A stretch of DNA of 5,710 nucleotides from JAZLIT01 sp045617525 (lineage in GTDB: Bacteria > Bacillota > Bacilli > Bacillales_A > Planococcaceae), in the NCBI GenBank assembly GCA_045617525.1, contig JAZLIT010000161.1, positions 1 to 5,710 of the forward strand, given 5' to 3'. Under the pieces are notes generated by a model that saw nothing but the letters and a program-made list of their open reading frames with translations, did not search any database and was not told the origin of the DNA. Of the stretch, positions 5,637 through 5,710 are shown piece by piece; position 1 is the stretch's first letter, and the number at the start of each line of letters is the position of its first letter. The translations under genes were made by a program, and so were the position numbers.

Positions 5637-5682
5637 CCGAACTCACCTTCGGTGTTTGGTAGTTGGGGGCTTTTTTGGGTAT

Positions 5683-5708
5683 AAAAAAAAGACCTTCTAA
5701 AAGGTCTT
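5683..5708 (-). terminator. Intrinsic terminator for a minus-strand unit right of the window
   Basis: On the minus strand a perfect 8-bp stem AAGACCTT/AAGGTCTT (5708-5701 paired with 5696-5689) with a 4-nt loop is followed by six T residues (5688-5683). It would end transcription coming from beyond the right edge. Position and synteny suggest an rRNA operon or another minus-strand gene there, but that lies outside what can be seen. Confidence 0.85.
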
Positions 5709-5710
5709 GG

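Noticed and set aside
5664..5676. Plus-strand terminator at the GGGGGC-TTTTTT run
   Set aside because: No upstream C-rich arm is close enough to form a stem with the G run before the T tract.

Overview
The window looks like ordinary chromosome from a Gram-positive, low-GC member of the Bacillales. The gene order yaaO-tmk-yaaQ(darA)-yaaR-holB-yaaT is the replication/sporulation cluster found near the origin in Bacillus subtilis. Protein sequence, AT-rich codon use, strong GGAGG ribosome binding sites and TTG/GTG start options all fit. The divergence of the proteins from B. subtilis suggests a Lysinibacillus/Solibacillus-type (Caryophanaceae) genome, but that genus-level guess is inference from memory.

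Layout. Positions 1-4394 are a minus-strand gene train read right to left: an Orn/Lys/Arg-type decarboxylase (yaaO), thymidylate kinase (tmk), the c-di-AMP-binding PII-like protein DarA (yaaQ), the DUF327 protein YaaR, the DNA polymerase III delta' subunit (holB), and the first 128 codons of yaaT/ricT, which runs off the left edge. Spacing is tight: 18 nt between yaaO and tmk, and an 8-nt overlap between holB and yaaT. Two interruptions are visible. An extended -10 promoter lies between tmk and yaaQ, and a clear intrinsic terminator hairpin lies between yaaR and holB. Positions 4395-4488 form a compact divergent promoter region. Positions 4489-5103 carry a plus-strand NAD(P)-binding SDR/NmrA-like gene, closed by a long hairpin terminator with U-tracts on both strands.

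Positions 5104-5710 contain no credible gene. They hold a 37-nt remnant of the 3' half of a 5S rRNA gene (minus strand), then two nearly identical tandem copies of a 179-bp GC-richer element with a conserved hairpin, and at the right edge a minus-strand terminator serving something outside the window. In B. subtilis an rRNA operon lies a few genes upstream of yaaO. This stretch is therefore best read as the decayed or rearranged downstream flank of an rRNA operon.

How the genes relate. Tmk makes dTDP for DNA synthesis and HolB is part of the clamp loader. DarA senses c-di-AMP. YaaT (RicT) is part of the RNase Y-associated Y-complex needed for sporulation, competence and biofilm. YaaO and YaaR have no firmly known role. 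I see no defence system, CRISPR array, integrase or transposase. The non-routine parts are the 179-bp repeat region and the unexpected terminator inside the conserved cluster.
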